This document shows positions 32,137-40,340 of a stretch of 64,000 bases of DNA, in pieces; position 1 is the stretch's first letter, and each line of letters begins with the position of its first letter. The DNA is from Pseudonocardia autotrophica. Lineage in GTDB: Bacteria > Actinomycetota > Actinomycetes > Mycobacteriales > Pseudonocardiaceae. Position numbers and translations under genes: made by a program. The stretch lies in contig NZ_AP018920.1 of assembly GCF_003945385.1 (NCBI RefSeq), positions 124,001 through 188,000 of the forward strand, given 5' to 3'. The notes beneath the pieces were generated by a model, which was given only the letters and a program-made list of their open reading frames with translations, did no database searches and was not told the DNA's origin.

Positions 32137-33501
32137 TCACCGGACGACCCGCCACCGGGTCGCGACGCCGAGCCCGCCGCCGGACGACAGCGCGGCCACT
32201 CCGGTCTCGCCGTGACCCTGCACGACGAGCCGGTGGAACAGCCGCACCACCAGCACCGCGCCGGACGCGCCCCACGGGTGGCCGAGCGCCAGGGCGCCGC
32301 CGTCCGGGCTCACGGTCTGCTCGTCGATGCCGGTGGCGTCGAGGCAGGCGAGCACCTGCCCGGCGAACGCCTCGGTGAACTCGACCGCGTCCGGGGCGGG
32401 GCCGGGCAGCGCCTGGATGGCCGGGACCGCGCCGAGCCCCAGCAGCGCGGGATCGCAGCCCCGGGTGGCGGCCGCCTCCAGCGCGAGCCCGGGGACGCCG
32501 AGCTCCCGGCGCCGCGCCTCCGGGACGACGAGCACGGCGGCCGCGCCGTCGTTGACGCCGCAGGAGTTGGCGGCGGTGGCGGTGCCGTCCGGGGTGAAAG
32601 CGGGCCGGAACCGGGCGAGCCGCTCCGGGGTGAAGCGGTCGCGCGGGCGTTCGTCGGTCCTGACGCCGCCGACCGCGTGGGTCTCGCCGGCCTCGCGGGT
32701 CTTGCCTGCCTCGCGGGCCCCGCCCACCTCGCCTGCCTGGCCGATCTCGCCGATCTCGCCTGCCTCGCGGGCCCCGCCCACCTCGCCTGTCCGGCCGATC
32801 TCGCCGATCTTGCCTGCCTCGCGGGCCCCGCCGACCTCGCCTGTCCGGCCTGTCGCGCAGGTCCTGCCGATCTTGCCGGTCTCGCCTGTCCGGCCGACCT
32901 CCACGATCTCGCCGTCGAACCGTCCGGCCCGCTGTGCGGCGACTGCGCGGGCGTGGCTGCGGGCGGCGAAGGCGTCCTGCCGCTCCCTGGAGACGCCGGC
33001 CAGGGCGGCGACCGTGTCGGCGGCCGGGCCCATGTCCGGGTCCGGCCACCCGGCCGGGGCGAAGGGCGCGCGGGTGTAGGCGGTGCCGTCCGGCCGGAGC
33101 CGCGCCGGTGCCGTCGACGGCGATTCGACGCCCCCCGCCAGGTACGCGGAGCCGTCACCGGCCCGGATCGCAGTGGCCGCGGTGATGATCGCGGCGAGCC
33201 CGCTCGCGCACTGCCGGTCGAGAGTCAGCCCGGGGACCCCGTCGCCGAGTCCGGCCCGCAGCGCCGCGACCCGCGCGGGGTTGCCGCCGGGGCCGAAGAC
33301 GTTGCCGAGCAGGACGTCGTCGATCGGGACGCCGTCGATCTGGCTGGCGTCGATCTGGCTGGCGCCGTCGACACCCGCCGCGAGTGCGGCGAGCACCGGG
33401 GCGGCCAGCGCATCGACGGTGAGCGCCCGCAGCGCACCGCCGGCGGTGCCGATCGGGGTCCTGCGGGCGTCGATCACGACCGGGGTGAGATCGCCGATCA
33501 T
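32137..33501 (-). CDS. Thiolase-family acyltransferase with repeat insertion and altered active site
   Basis: 454 residues, longer than the usual 390-400 because of a Gly/Glu/Arg-rich insertion at about residues 200-290. Thiolase landmarks: DRQCASG with the acyl-accepting Cys98, VNDGAAAVLV, and GHPWGASG with the active histidine. The second catalytic cysteine (normally ALCxGGG) is serine (ALSSGGG) and the NEAFA motif reads TEAFA, so classic acetyl-CoA thiolysis may be impaired or changed. Sitting between an AMP ligase and BioM in a bioY operon, it may process an acyl-CoA precursor of biotin; this is inference. The ATG overlaps the ligase stop. Confidence 0.8.
   Translation of the reverse strand: MIGDLTPVVIDARRTPIGTAGGALRALTVDALAAPVLAALAAGVDGASQIDASQIDGVPIDDVLLGNVFGPGGNPARVAALRAGLGDGVPGLTLDRQCASGLAAIITAATAIRAGDGSAYLAGGVESPSTAPARLRPDGTAYTRAPFAPAGWPDPDMGPAADTVAALAGVSRERQDAFAARSHARAVAAQRAGRFDGEIVEVGRTGETGKIGRTCATGRTGEVGGAREAGKIGEIGRTGEVGGAREAGEIGEIGQAGEVGGAREAGKTREAGETHAVGGVRTDERPRDRFTPERLARFRPAFTPDGTATAANSCGVNDGAAAVLVVPEARRRELGVPGLALEAAATRGCDPALLGLGAVPAIQALPGPAPDAVEFTEAFAGQVLACLDATGIDEQTVSPDGGALALGHPWGASGAVLVVRLFHRLVVQGHGETGVAALSSGGGLGVATRWRVVR
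32707..32868 (-). repeat. 54-bp in-frame tandem repeats within the thiolase gene
   Basis: Three copies of a 54-bp unit (starts at 32707, 32761, 32815; plus-strand TGCCTCGCGGGCCCCGCC) encode an 18-residue unit of the type GEVGGAREAGKIGEIGRT. Shorter 9-bp sub-repeats extend on both sides, to roughly 32680 and 32910. The length is a multiple of 3, so the thiolase frame is kept. Confidence 0.88.
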
Positions 33502-35261
33502 GGACGACCACCGGGCGATCCGGGCAGGGGCAGCGCGTCGAGGGTGCCGTCGCGCAAGCCGGCGTCGATCAGGGACCGGGCCGGCTTGCCGGAACCGAGG
33601 CGCGGGAGCGCCGGGGTGAGCAGCCAGCGGCGCGGGCGTTTCGCCGGGGAGAGCGCTTCGCGGGCCACCGACCGTAGCTCCCGGCGAGAGGGCCCGACGC
33701 CGTCCCGGGTCTCGACCACCGCGGTGACCAGCATCCCCAGCGCAGGATGCGGGGTGCCCGCGACGACCACGTCGGTGATCCCCGGGACGGCGCGTAGCAC
33801 CTGCTCGACCTCCTCGACCGCGACCAGGGCGCCGCCGGAGGAGATCGTCGTGGCGGCCCGGCCGTGCACGGTGAGCGTGCCGTCGGCGCCGAGATCGGCA
33901 CGGTCACCGACCGTGCTGGGACCGGGGCCGATCGGCTGGAGGACGCCGTCGCGCAGCCGGCCGAGGACGGTCTGCGGGCTGTCCACCCAGAGGACGCCGT
34001 CGTGCACCGCGAGCCGGACGCCGGGGACCGCGCGGAGCGGGCCACCGTCGCGACGGAGTGCGATCAGCGAGTGCTCGGCCGAGCCGTAGTACTCGATCAG
34101 GACGGTCCCGGGGAGCAGTCGCGCACAGCGTTCACGCAGCGCCGGGGCGACGTGCGCCCCACCGCAGACGATCACGCCCGGGGCCGGACGGCCGGGATGC
34201 CGCTCCCGGTCGTCGAGCAGCGTGGACAGCAGCGCCGGGACGAGGTGCACGGTGCCACCGGCGGGGAGGTCCCTGGGATCGAACCGGTCGGTGGTGACGA
34301 GGCGGAGACCGTGGTGCAGGGCGTGCAGCGCGCCGAACAGATAGAGCGTCGACGACGGCGGGCCCGGGATCAGGACGGGACCCGGCAGCGCGCCGAGGAC
34401 GTCGAAGCCGATCAGCCAGGAGTCACGGGTGCGGGCGAGGACGGTGGGTGGTCCGGTGCTGCCGGAGGTGGTGGGGAGCAGGAACGGGGCGGGGGTGCTG
34501 TGTTCGTGGGGATCGGGGGCTCCGCTGCCGCTGCCGGACTCGCTGTTACCCATCACCGGGCCGTCGGTGCGGAGCACCATGCTCGGAGCCGCATCGGCCA
34601 GAACGGCCGCGCGTTCCCGGTCCGACCAGCCCGGGTCGGCGATCAGCGCCGCCGCGCCGGTCCGGTCGACGGCGAGCAGCTGCGGCAGGACGCTCCACCG
34701 TGCCCGCGTCGGCGCGTCGATCACCACCCGGTCCCCGGGGCCGATCCCGTGGGTGCGGAGGTGCTCGACGGCGGTGGCCGTCGCGGCGGCCAGATCCGGT
34801 GGGAGCCGGACGAGCGGGACCGCTCCGGTCGGCTCCGTCGATTCGGGGGGCCCGGCCTGTCCTGCGGCCCTGGGGCGCCCGGCCGTTCGAGCGGGTCCTG
34901 TTGCCGAAGGGATCCCCGTCGTTCCGGCTGGTCCTGTCGTCCTGGGGGGGCCGGTCGTTCCGGTGGATTCTGTTGTCAGAGGGTGCCCTGTCGTGTCGGT
35001 GGGCCCAGTTGTCAGAGGGTGCCCTGTCGTGTCGGTAGGTCCTGTTGTCGGAGGGGTTCCGGTGGGTTCGGTCGGCGGGGGAGTCCCTGCCGTCCCGGGC
35101 GTTCTCGTCGCCCTGAGCGACCTGGTCGTTCCAGCCTGCGCCGTCTCCGGGGCCGCGGCGAAGGCCGGTACGTCCGGGATTGCCGTCGGGACCGGCCTTG
35201 CAGCGATCCGGGCCGTGGTGGGCAGGTCTGCGGCTGTCGCCCGGATGGGGTCCGTCGTCAC
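33498..35261 (-). CDS. Class I adenylate-forming acyl-CoA ligase with repetitive N-terminus
   Basis: 587 residues. The ligase core starts at about residue 150: PFLLPTTSGSTGPP is the ATP P-loop, YYGSAEHS the adenine-binding motif, GDRADLGADGTLTVHGRAATTISSGG the hinge, and LPRLGSGKPAR carries the catalytic lysine. The core is shorter than full acyl-CoA synthetases. The preceding part is low-complexity Thr/Gly/Pro repeat (TTGPTDTTGHPL units). In a bioY operon it could activate pimelate or another biotin precursor, but that is inferred from context only. The start GTG overlaps the BioY stop by 4 bases. Confidence 0.8.
   Translation of the reverse strand: MTTDPIRATAADLPTTARIAARPVPTAIPDVPAFAAAPETAQAGTTRSLRATRTPGTAGTPPPTEPTGTPPTTGPTDTTGHPLTTGPTDTTGHPLTTESTGTTGPPRTTGPAGTTGIPSATGPARTAGRPRAAGQAGPPESTEPTGAVPLVRLPPDLAAATATAVEHLRTHGIGPGDRVVIDAPTRARWSVLPQLLAVDRTGAAALIADPGWSDRERAAVLADAAPSMVLRTDGPVMGNSESGSGSGAPDPHEHSTPAPFLLPTTSGSTGPPTVLARTRDSWLIGFDVLGALPGPVLIPGPPSSTLYLFGALHALHHGLRLVTTDRFDPRDLPAGGTVHLVPALLSTLLDDRERHPGRPAPGVIVCGGAHVAPALRERCARLLPGTVLIEYYGSAEHSLIALRRDGGPLRAVPGVRLAVHDGVLWVDSPQTVLGRLRDGVLQPIGPGPSTVGDRADLGADGTLTVHGRAATTISSGGALVAVEEVEQVLRAVPGITDVVVAGTPHPALGMLVTAVVETRDGVGPSRRELRSVAREALSPAKRPRRWLLTPALPRLGSGKPARSLIDAGLRDGTLDALPLPGSPGGRP
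34981..35052 (-). repeat. 36-bp in-frame tandem repeat in the ligase N-terminus
   Basis: Two near-perfect 36-bp units (34981-35016, 35017-35052; plus-strand GGGTGCCCTGTCGTGTCGGT) encode the 12-residue TTGPTDTTGHPL. Degenerate Thr-Gly-Pro copies continue on either side for roughly 250 bases. Confidence 0.8.
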
Positions 35262-35836
35262 CGGACCCGCGGCTCGGAGGTAGACGCCGGCAGCAGATCG
35301 GGCAGCGCCCGGTGCACCAGCGTGGCGACGATCGCCGCCAGGACGATCTTGATCAGGTCACCGGGAACGAAGACCAGTGACTGGATGAAGCCGGACCACA
35401 GGTCCCCGACCACCAGCCCGAGTACCGGCATCCCGATCAGATAGGACCCGAGCATCCCGGCGAGACAGGCGACCAGCAGCACCGGGAGCGTCCGGGTCCT
35501 GACTCGCTGCACGATCAGGCCGGTGACCAGCGCGGACAGCAGCCAGCCCACGAGGAAGCCGGCGCTGGGCCCGACGAACGGTGCCAGCCCACCTCGGCCG
35601 CCGGACAGCAGCGGAAGGCCGATCGCGGTGAGCGCGAGGAGCAGCGCCACCGACGCGGTGCCGAGCTTCCAGCCGAGGATGGCACCGGCGAGGACCGGGC
35701 CCGCGTTCTGCAGCACGATCGGGACGCCTGCGACACCTCCGAAACCGGGGAAGAGGCCGAGCACTGCGATGAATGCGGCGAACACCACGACCCGCGCGAG
35801 ATCGGCGGCGGGCAAAGTGGAGCGGGATCCGGACAC
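35258..35836 (-). CDS. bioY: Biotin transporter substrate-binding component BioY
   Basis: 192 residues with six membrane segments. GVPIVLQNAGPVLAGAILGWKLGTASVALLLALTAIGLPLLSGGRGG is the BioY family region, and FVGPSAGFLVGW and GDLIKIVLAAIVATLV follow in order. It is the S component that binds biotin; with BioM and BioN it forms an ECF transporter. It heads a tightly coupled five-gene operon running down to 30745. TAACCT lies 6 nt before the GTG, so the operon message is probably leaderless. Confidence 0.9.
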   Translation of the reverse strand: MSGSRSTLPAADLARVVVFAAFIAVLGLFPGFGGVAGVPIVLQNAGPVLAGAILGWKLGTASVALLLALTAIGLPLLSGGRGGLAPFVGPSAGFLVGWLLSALVTGLIVQRVRTRTLPVLLVACLAGMLGSYLIGMPVLGLVVGDLWSGFIQSLVFVPGDLIKIVLAAIVATLVHRALPDLLPASTSEPRVR

Positions 35837-35842
35837 GCGCGA

Positions 35843-35867
35843 AGGTTAGGTCACACAGGCGTGTCAC
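35843..35867 (-). promoter_or_regulatory. bioY operon promoter with overlapping imperfect palindrome
   Basis: Minus-strand TAACCT (35848-35843) is the putative -10. The adjacent 18-bp GTCACACAGGCGTGTCAC (35850-35867) is an imperfect inverted repeat filling the -10/-35 spacer and could bind a biotin-responsive repressor. I could not match it to the known BioQ or BirA operators. Confidence 0.4.
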
Positions 35868-35960
35868 CGGCACCTCGTGCGGGCGGTATCACCGCGTCAC
35901 GATCGTGCCGTGGACCCCGCGACGGGGAGTGGGGTGAGGGCTGCTGAGCCCACGTGTCGG

Positions 35961-37514
35961 TCAGAAGGGCGGCTCCGCGACGTCCTCGGTGAACCGTGCC
36001 TTCGCTGCATCGCCCGCATCGCCCGCCTCGCGGGCCCACGGGCTCGGCCCACGGACCGGCGCCGCGTCGGCCCGGACCGGCCCGACCGGTGAGGGCTCCG
36101 CCTCGTAGACGTGGCCGGACGGGGTCGTCCAGACGAGGGTGCCGTTCGGCTGCAGCTCGACGTGCCAGCCCGGCATGTGCTTGAGCCGGTGGTGGGGCCG
36201 GCAGAGCGGGCTGGTGTTGGCTGCGGACGTCGGCCCGGTGCCGCGCACCGGATCGAACGGGACGACGTGGTCGATGTCGCACCGGTGCGCCGGCGTCCGG
36301 CAGCCGGGGTGGGCGCAGCAGCCGTGCCGCGACCGCACCAGCCGGGCGAGGTGGGCCGGTGGGCGGTAGCGCTGCGTTCCGTGGTCGAGGACCTTCCCGG
36401 TGATCGGATCGGTGACGAGCCGATCCCACACGGAGCCGGGATCGAAGGCGAGGGCCCGGGCGTCCTCGGCGGGGATCGGGCCGTAACCGGCCAGCTCGGC
36501 CGGCTCGTCGCCGGCTCCGCTGAGGGTGTCGATCGGGACGGTCACGTGGATGTTCACTCGCACGGCGTTACGGACGAACGGGCTGCCGTCAGCGGGGGCG
36601 GGGGCTACCCCAGGGATCTCGATCGGCTCCGTTCGTGCGGCGCCGATGGCGAGTGCGGTGCCGGCGCTCACCCGGCCGGTGTCGTGCAGCACCAAGTCTA
36701 CCAGCGCGTCGGCCCGCCGGGCGTCCATGCTGCGGGGATCGGTGCTGCCGCAGGCGCGGGCGTGCTGGTCGACCACGGCGAGAATGCCGGTCGCCGCGGC
36801 GGCGGGCAGGAACGCCCGCAACGTGGCCATGCCGTCGGCCTCGGCCTGCACCCGCACCCCGCGATCGAGGGTCCGGCGCTCGCGGCGCCGGGCCCGCACA
36901 GCCTCGGGAAGCCCGGTCAGGAACCGGCGGATCGCCGCACGCAGCTGGCCGGTCGTCTGCTCCGGAGCCTTCGGCAGCACGCGGGTGAGGAGCTGCTCGG
37001 TCAACTCCGGTGTCAGATCGGCCGCCGCGTCGACCAGGAGCGTGATCTTCGGCCGGGACAGCAGGCCGGCCCGGGCGAGCTCAGCGGCCGGTGCGAGCTC
37101 CGGGGCGGCCAGGCCGCGGGCCTCGTCGACCCGGTACCAGGCGGATCCGGTGGTCAGCCGGAGCATGAGCCGCAGTTCCGCGACGATCGACTGGAGCGCG
37201 TCGGGCACCGTGTCGAACAACCCCAGCGGCGGATCAGTGGCGGGATCGTGGCGGGCGAGGTGCTCGGCCATCGCGGACTCGGCACCGTCGACCAGGGCGG
37301 CGATCTCGCCGTTCTGCAGCGCCTGCAGCCTGTTGATCACCCGCTCGAACGCGCCGATGCGCTCCAGCCGCTCGGCGGAAGCAGCGCCGGGCTCGGGTAA
37401 TCGCTCGAGGACCGCCACCACTGTGGAATCGGGTGGCACCTCCGACCAACGGACGGACTCGTGGGCCGAGGTCGCGGGATTCGAAGCGCTGGTGGCGGCA
37501 CCTGTATCGAACAT
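35961..37514 (-). CDS. DUF222 / HNH endonuclease domain protein (13E12-type)
   Basis: 517 residues. The N-terminal two thirds match DUF222 (ERIGAFERVINRLQALQNGEIAAL; ARAGLLSRPKITLLVDAA; DARRADALVDLVL), and the C-terminus has an HNH nuclease core (HGCCAHPGCRTPAHRCDIDHVVPF ... NTSPLCRPHHRLKH). These proteins are multicopy in actinobacteria, related to the REP13E12 family, and are suspected mobile or homing elements. No terminal repeats or attachment sites were seen around it. It lies between the bioY operon and the nonulosonate cluster, possibly as an insertion. The 37515-37735 gap shows no gene. Confidence 0.85.
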   Translation of the reverse strand: MFDTGAATSASNPATSAHESVRWSEVPPDSTVVAVLERLPEPGAASAERLERIGAFERVINRLQALQNGEIAALVDGAESAMAEHLARHDPATDPPLGLFDTVPDALQSIVAELRLMLRLTTGSAWYRVDEARGLAAPELAPAAELARAGLLSRPKITLLVDAAADLTPELTEQLLTRVLPKAPEQTTGQLRAAIRRFLTGLPEAVRARRRERRTLDRGVRVQAEADGMATLRAFLPAAAATGILAVVDQHARACGSTDPRSMDARRADALVDLVLHDTGRVSAGTALAIGAARTEPIEIPGVAPAPADGSPFVRNAVRVNIHVTVPIDTLSGAGDEPAELAGYGPIPAEDARALAFDPGSVWDRLVTDPITGKVLDHGTQRYRPPAHLARLVRSRHGCCAHPGCRTPAHRCDIDHVVPFDPVRGTGPTSAANTSPLCRPHHRLKHMPGWHVELQPNGTLVWTTPSGHVYEAEPSPVGPVRADAAPVRGPSPWAREAGDAGDAAKARFTEDVAEPPF

Positions 37515-37735
37515 GTGGTCGATTCTGGCGGGTGCCCCTGACAGTTTCGGGCGGTCGGGGAGCGAGCGCGGGGCACTTCACTCGAATGGTGCAACCTGCG
37601 TCCGCAGGTGGTCGGCGGGATCCCAGGCTGAGGCACGACACAGCGGCGCCCCGGCAAGGGGCAGAGCGACGAAGACCGGCCCATCCCGACGACGGCCGGG
37701 GGCACCGACACGCCCCCACCGGGCCGAAACAGCGG

Positions 37736-39538
37736 TCAGAGGATGCGGCGCAGCGTACGGAATCCGTCGTCGTCCGGGCCGGTCCCGTCGTCGACATATC
37801 CGGCGCGGGCGAACAGCCTGGCCGAGGCGGTGTTGTCCCGGTGCACCACCGCGATCAGCGGGGTACCGGTGCCGGTCCGTTCCCGCAGGGCGTCCTCACC
37901 GGCCCGCAGCAGAGCCCCGGCGAGCCCGCCCCCGCGTCGCTCCGGCGCGACGGTGATCGACACCTCCCAGCCGGTGCAGTCGCGGTCCCAGCGGACGGTG
38001 CCGACGGGGCCGTCGGCGTCGGAGACGACGAGCAGGTGGCGGTCCTCGCGGTCCAGCGATCCGGCGAGCCACCGGCGGTGGGTGTCCAGGTCGATCTCGT
38101 CGCCGGACCGTGAGCTGCGACGGGTGTCCGGGTCGTTGCGCCAGGCCAGGAGGAGCTCGGCGTCGGCGAGGGTCGCCAGGCGTGAGCGCAGCGCTGGTGC
38201 GGGCTGAGCTTGCGAGCCCAGGGCTTGTGAGTGCTGGGCTGGTGACTGCTGGGCTTGTGAGGGCAGGGCTTGTGAGGGTTGGGCTTGCGGGTGAGGGGCT
38301 TGTGAGGGCAGGGCTTGTGAGGGTTGGGCTTGCGGGTGAGGGGCTTGTGAGGGCAGGGCTTGTGAGGGTTGGGCTTGCGGGTGAGGGGCTTGTGAGGGCA
38401 GGGCTCGTGAGGGTCGGGCCTGCGAGTGCGGGGCTTGTGCGGGCAGAGCTGCGGGCCGTTCGTCGGGCGCGGCCGCCGGACGATCGCCCGCCTCGTCCCG
38501 ACGGTGCCCGAGCGGCTCGATCCGCACCCGGTGGATGGCGACGGCGATCGCGTCCACGATCCGGCCGGCCCCATCGCCGTCCACGATCGTCCTGGCCCGG
38601 TGGGCGAGCGCGTCCCGGCCGGCGGGATCGGTGAGCAGCGCCCGCAACACCGCACCGGCCGGCTCCGGCTCGGCGAGATCGCCGATCCCGCCCAGCCCTG
38701 CCGCGGCACCGCTCGCGACGACCGTCCGGTACCCGTCGGTCTGGTTGTCGGCGGCGAGCACCAGCGCCATCGGGACGCCGACGCAGCACAGCTCCCACAC
38801 CGTCGTCCCGGCCGCGCTGACCACCAGGTCGGCGGCGGCCATCGCGGCGGGCAGATCGGACAGCGGGGCGACCGCCCGGAAGCGTGCGGCCCCGCCCGCG
38901 GGCAACTCCGGCGACCGGCCCGGCGGCACGACGACGTCGACCTCGGCGGGCGCACCGGCCGCGGCGAGCGCGGCGACGACCCGGGGGAGCAGTCCCGCCG
39001 CGTCGGTCCCGCCCATCACCACGAGCACCCGCGGCGGATCCCCGGCCGGGGCCCCGGCGTTCCGGACCTGCCGGGCCCGCCGGGCGGCCGTCCGCAACGG
39101 GGCGAAAGCGGGACCGCGGAGCAGCAGCGAGCTGCCGTCGTCGGGCCGGGGTTGCTCGTCGGCGCCGAGATTGGGATCGACGACGACGTCGCCCGGCCGT
39201 CTTCCGGTGGCGAAGTCCTCCACGGTGGACAGCGCGATCCCGGCCGCGTTCAGCGGATCGCGCAGGTCGTCGCCGAGCAGGTAGTGGTCGACGTGCACGG
39301 CGTCGATCCGGTGCTCGCGGGCGAGCCCGGCCAGCGCACCGCTGTCGTCCGCGGGGGGCAGCACCGTGCCGGGCGGGCCGGTGGTGAGCCCGGCCCACAG
39401 CCAGTCCAGGCCGTCGAGCCGCCCGGACCAGAACACCTCGTGTCCGGCCGCGGTGGCGGCCTCGGCGACCGCAGCGCACCGCACGGTGTGCCCGACACCG
39501 GTCGACGGGCCGGCGTCGCAGCGCAGCAGCAGACGCAT
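37736..39538 (-). CDS. PseG-PseH fusion: UDP-sugar hydrolase plus N-acetyltransferase
   Basis: 600 residues. Residues 1-330 are PseG-like: DAGPSTGVGHTVRCAAVA with the catalytic histidine, VDHYLLGD, VMGGTDAAGLLPRVVAAL, and SAAGTTVWELCCVGVPMAL. PseG removes UDP from UDP-2,4-diacetamido-2,4,6-trideoxy-beta-L-altrose. Residues about 455-600 are a GNAT acetyltransferase like PseH (LLAWRNDPDTRRSS, VAPERRGGGLAGALL for acetyl-CoA, NTASARLFARAGY), which acetylates the 4-amino group just before PseG. The two steps are consecutive, so the fusion is logical. Between them lies an unusual Pro/Gln/Ser/Ala repeat linker. The ATG is 5 bases after the cytidylyltransferase stop. Confidence 0.85.
   Translation of the reverse strand: MRLLLRCDAGPSTGVGHTVRCAAVAEAATAAGHEVFWSGRLDGLDWLWAGLTTGPPGTVLPPADDSGALAGLAREHRIDAVHVDHYLLGDDLRDPLNAAGIALSTVEDFATGRRPGDVVVDPNLGADEQPRPDDGSSLLLRGPAFAPLRTAARRARQVRNAGAPAGDPPRVLVVMGGTDAAGLLPRVVAALAAAGAPAEVDVVVPPGRSPELPAGGAARFRAVAPLSDLPAAMAAADLVVSAAGTTVWELCCVGVPMALVLAADNQTDGYRTVVASGAAAGLGGIGDLAEPEPAGAVLRALLTDPAGRDALAHRARTIVDGDGAGRIVDAIAVAIHRVRIEPLGHRRDEAGDRPAAAPDERPAALPAQAPHSQARPSRALPSQAPHPQAQPSQALPSQAPHPQAQPSQALPSQAPHPQAQPSQALPSQAQQSPAQHSQALGSQAQPAPALRSRLATLADAELLLAWRNDPDTRRSSRSGDEIDLDTHRRWLAGSLDREDRHLLVVSDADGPVGTVRWDRDCTGWEVSITVAPERRGGGLAGALLRAGEDALRERTGTGTPLIAVVHRDNTASARLFARAGYVDDGTGPDDDGFRTLRRIL
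38206..38445 (-). repeat. Minisatellite encoding the PseG-PseH linker
   Basis: Sixteen 15-bp units (plus-strand type GGGCTTGTGAGGGCA). Within them a 45-bp higher-order unit is repeated perfectly three times (38251-38385) with a diverged fourth (38386-38430). On the coding strand each 45-bp unit gives the 15-residue SQALPSQAPHPQAQP-type sequence. Confidence 0.92.
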
Positions 39539-39543
39539 CGCGA

Positions 39544-40269
39544 TCAGCCCTCCGCGAGGGACTTCTGGCGGACGTGCGCGTTGCGCTCCACCAGATCCGG
39601 CCGGGACCGCAGCACCGACACCACCGAACGCCAGCCGGTGCGGCCGTCGAGCGCCTCCACCAGCCCCTGGAGGGCGTGCAGGTCGTCGGGGGTGTCCAGG
39701 GTGACCCGCAGGTCGTCGGCGGCGGGGGCGACGACGAGGCCGAGGCAGCGGAACCGCTCCGGGTCGCCGTAGAGCCCCGAGGTCACGTGCACCCGGTCGT
39801 AGCCGGTGGCGGTGGCGTCCAGCGCGCGCAGCGCGGGCACCGTGGCCAGCTCGACGTCCAGGCCCCGCGGCAGCGTGCGGACCAGCGTCGTCGCCACGTA
39901 GTCGTGCTCCGGCGCGGACCGCCAGGTCGCGGCGACCAGGCCGACCAGCTCGGGATCGAGCAGCGGGCAGTCGGCAGTGAGTCGCACCACGGCGTCGCAC
40001 GGGTGCTCGCCGGCGGCCTGCACGAACCGGGACAACACGTCGTCCTCGGAACCGCGAACCACCCCGACGCCGAGCCCCGATGCGTGCTCGGCGACCGCGT
40101 CGTCAGCGGCGGCGGTGGACGTCGCGACCAGCACGTCGTCGACGCCGTGCGCGGCCCGGGCGGCATCGACGACCCGGTCCAGCACGGGACGTCCGCCGAG
40201 TTCCCGCAGAACCTTGCCGGGGAGCCGGGTCGAGCCGGTCCTGGCCTGAACGACCGCGTTGATCCGCAC
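39544..40269 (-). CDS. SpsF-type nonulosonate cytidylyltransferase
   Basis: 241 residues. INAVVQARTGSTRLPGKVLRELGGRPVLDRVV is the nucleotide-binding N-terminus of the SpsF/CMP-KDO-synthetase-like group; RLTADCPLLDPELVGLV contains the metal-binding aspartate. In pseudaminic acid pathways the CMP activation step is carried out by PseF (NeuA-like); here the SpsF-type enzyme, in the same gene order as Bacillus sps clusters, is the only candidate. GTG at 40269 with GGAGGAAAGG upstream. It is divergent from pseB, 71 bases apart. Confidence 0.8.
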   Translation of the reverse strand: MRINAVVQARTGSTRLPGKVLRELGGRPVLDRVVDAARAAHGVDDVLVATSTAAADDAVAEHASGLGVGVVRGSEDDVLSRFVQAAGEHPCDAVVRLTADCPLLDPELVGLVAATWRSAPEHDYVATTLVRTLPRGLDVELATVPALRALDATATGYDRVHVTSGLYGDPERFRCLGLVVAPAADDLRVTLDTPDDLHALQGLVEALDGRTGWRSVVSVLRSRPDLVERNAHVRQKSLAEG

Positions 40270-40340
40270 CTGCTGCCTTTCCTCCGAGTACCCGCGTGCC
40301 ATCATGCCGGGCGGGAGAAATCCGCGGATCTGGAGGCGTG

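Noticed and set aside
32707..32868. Possible CRISPR or mobile-element repeat
   Set aside because: Contiguous 54-bp units without spacers inside an open thiolase gene.
35961..37514. Insertion sequence around the HNH/DUF222 gene
   Set aside because: No inverted terminal repeats, target duplications or transposase motifs were found at its ends.
38206..38445. Possible CRISPR array
   Set aside because: Units are directly adjacent with no spacers, and the repeat is in frame with a real protein; it is a minisatellite.
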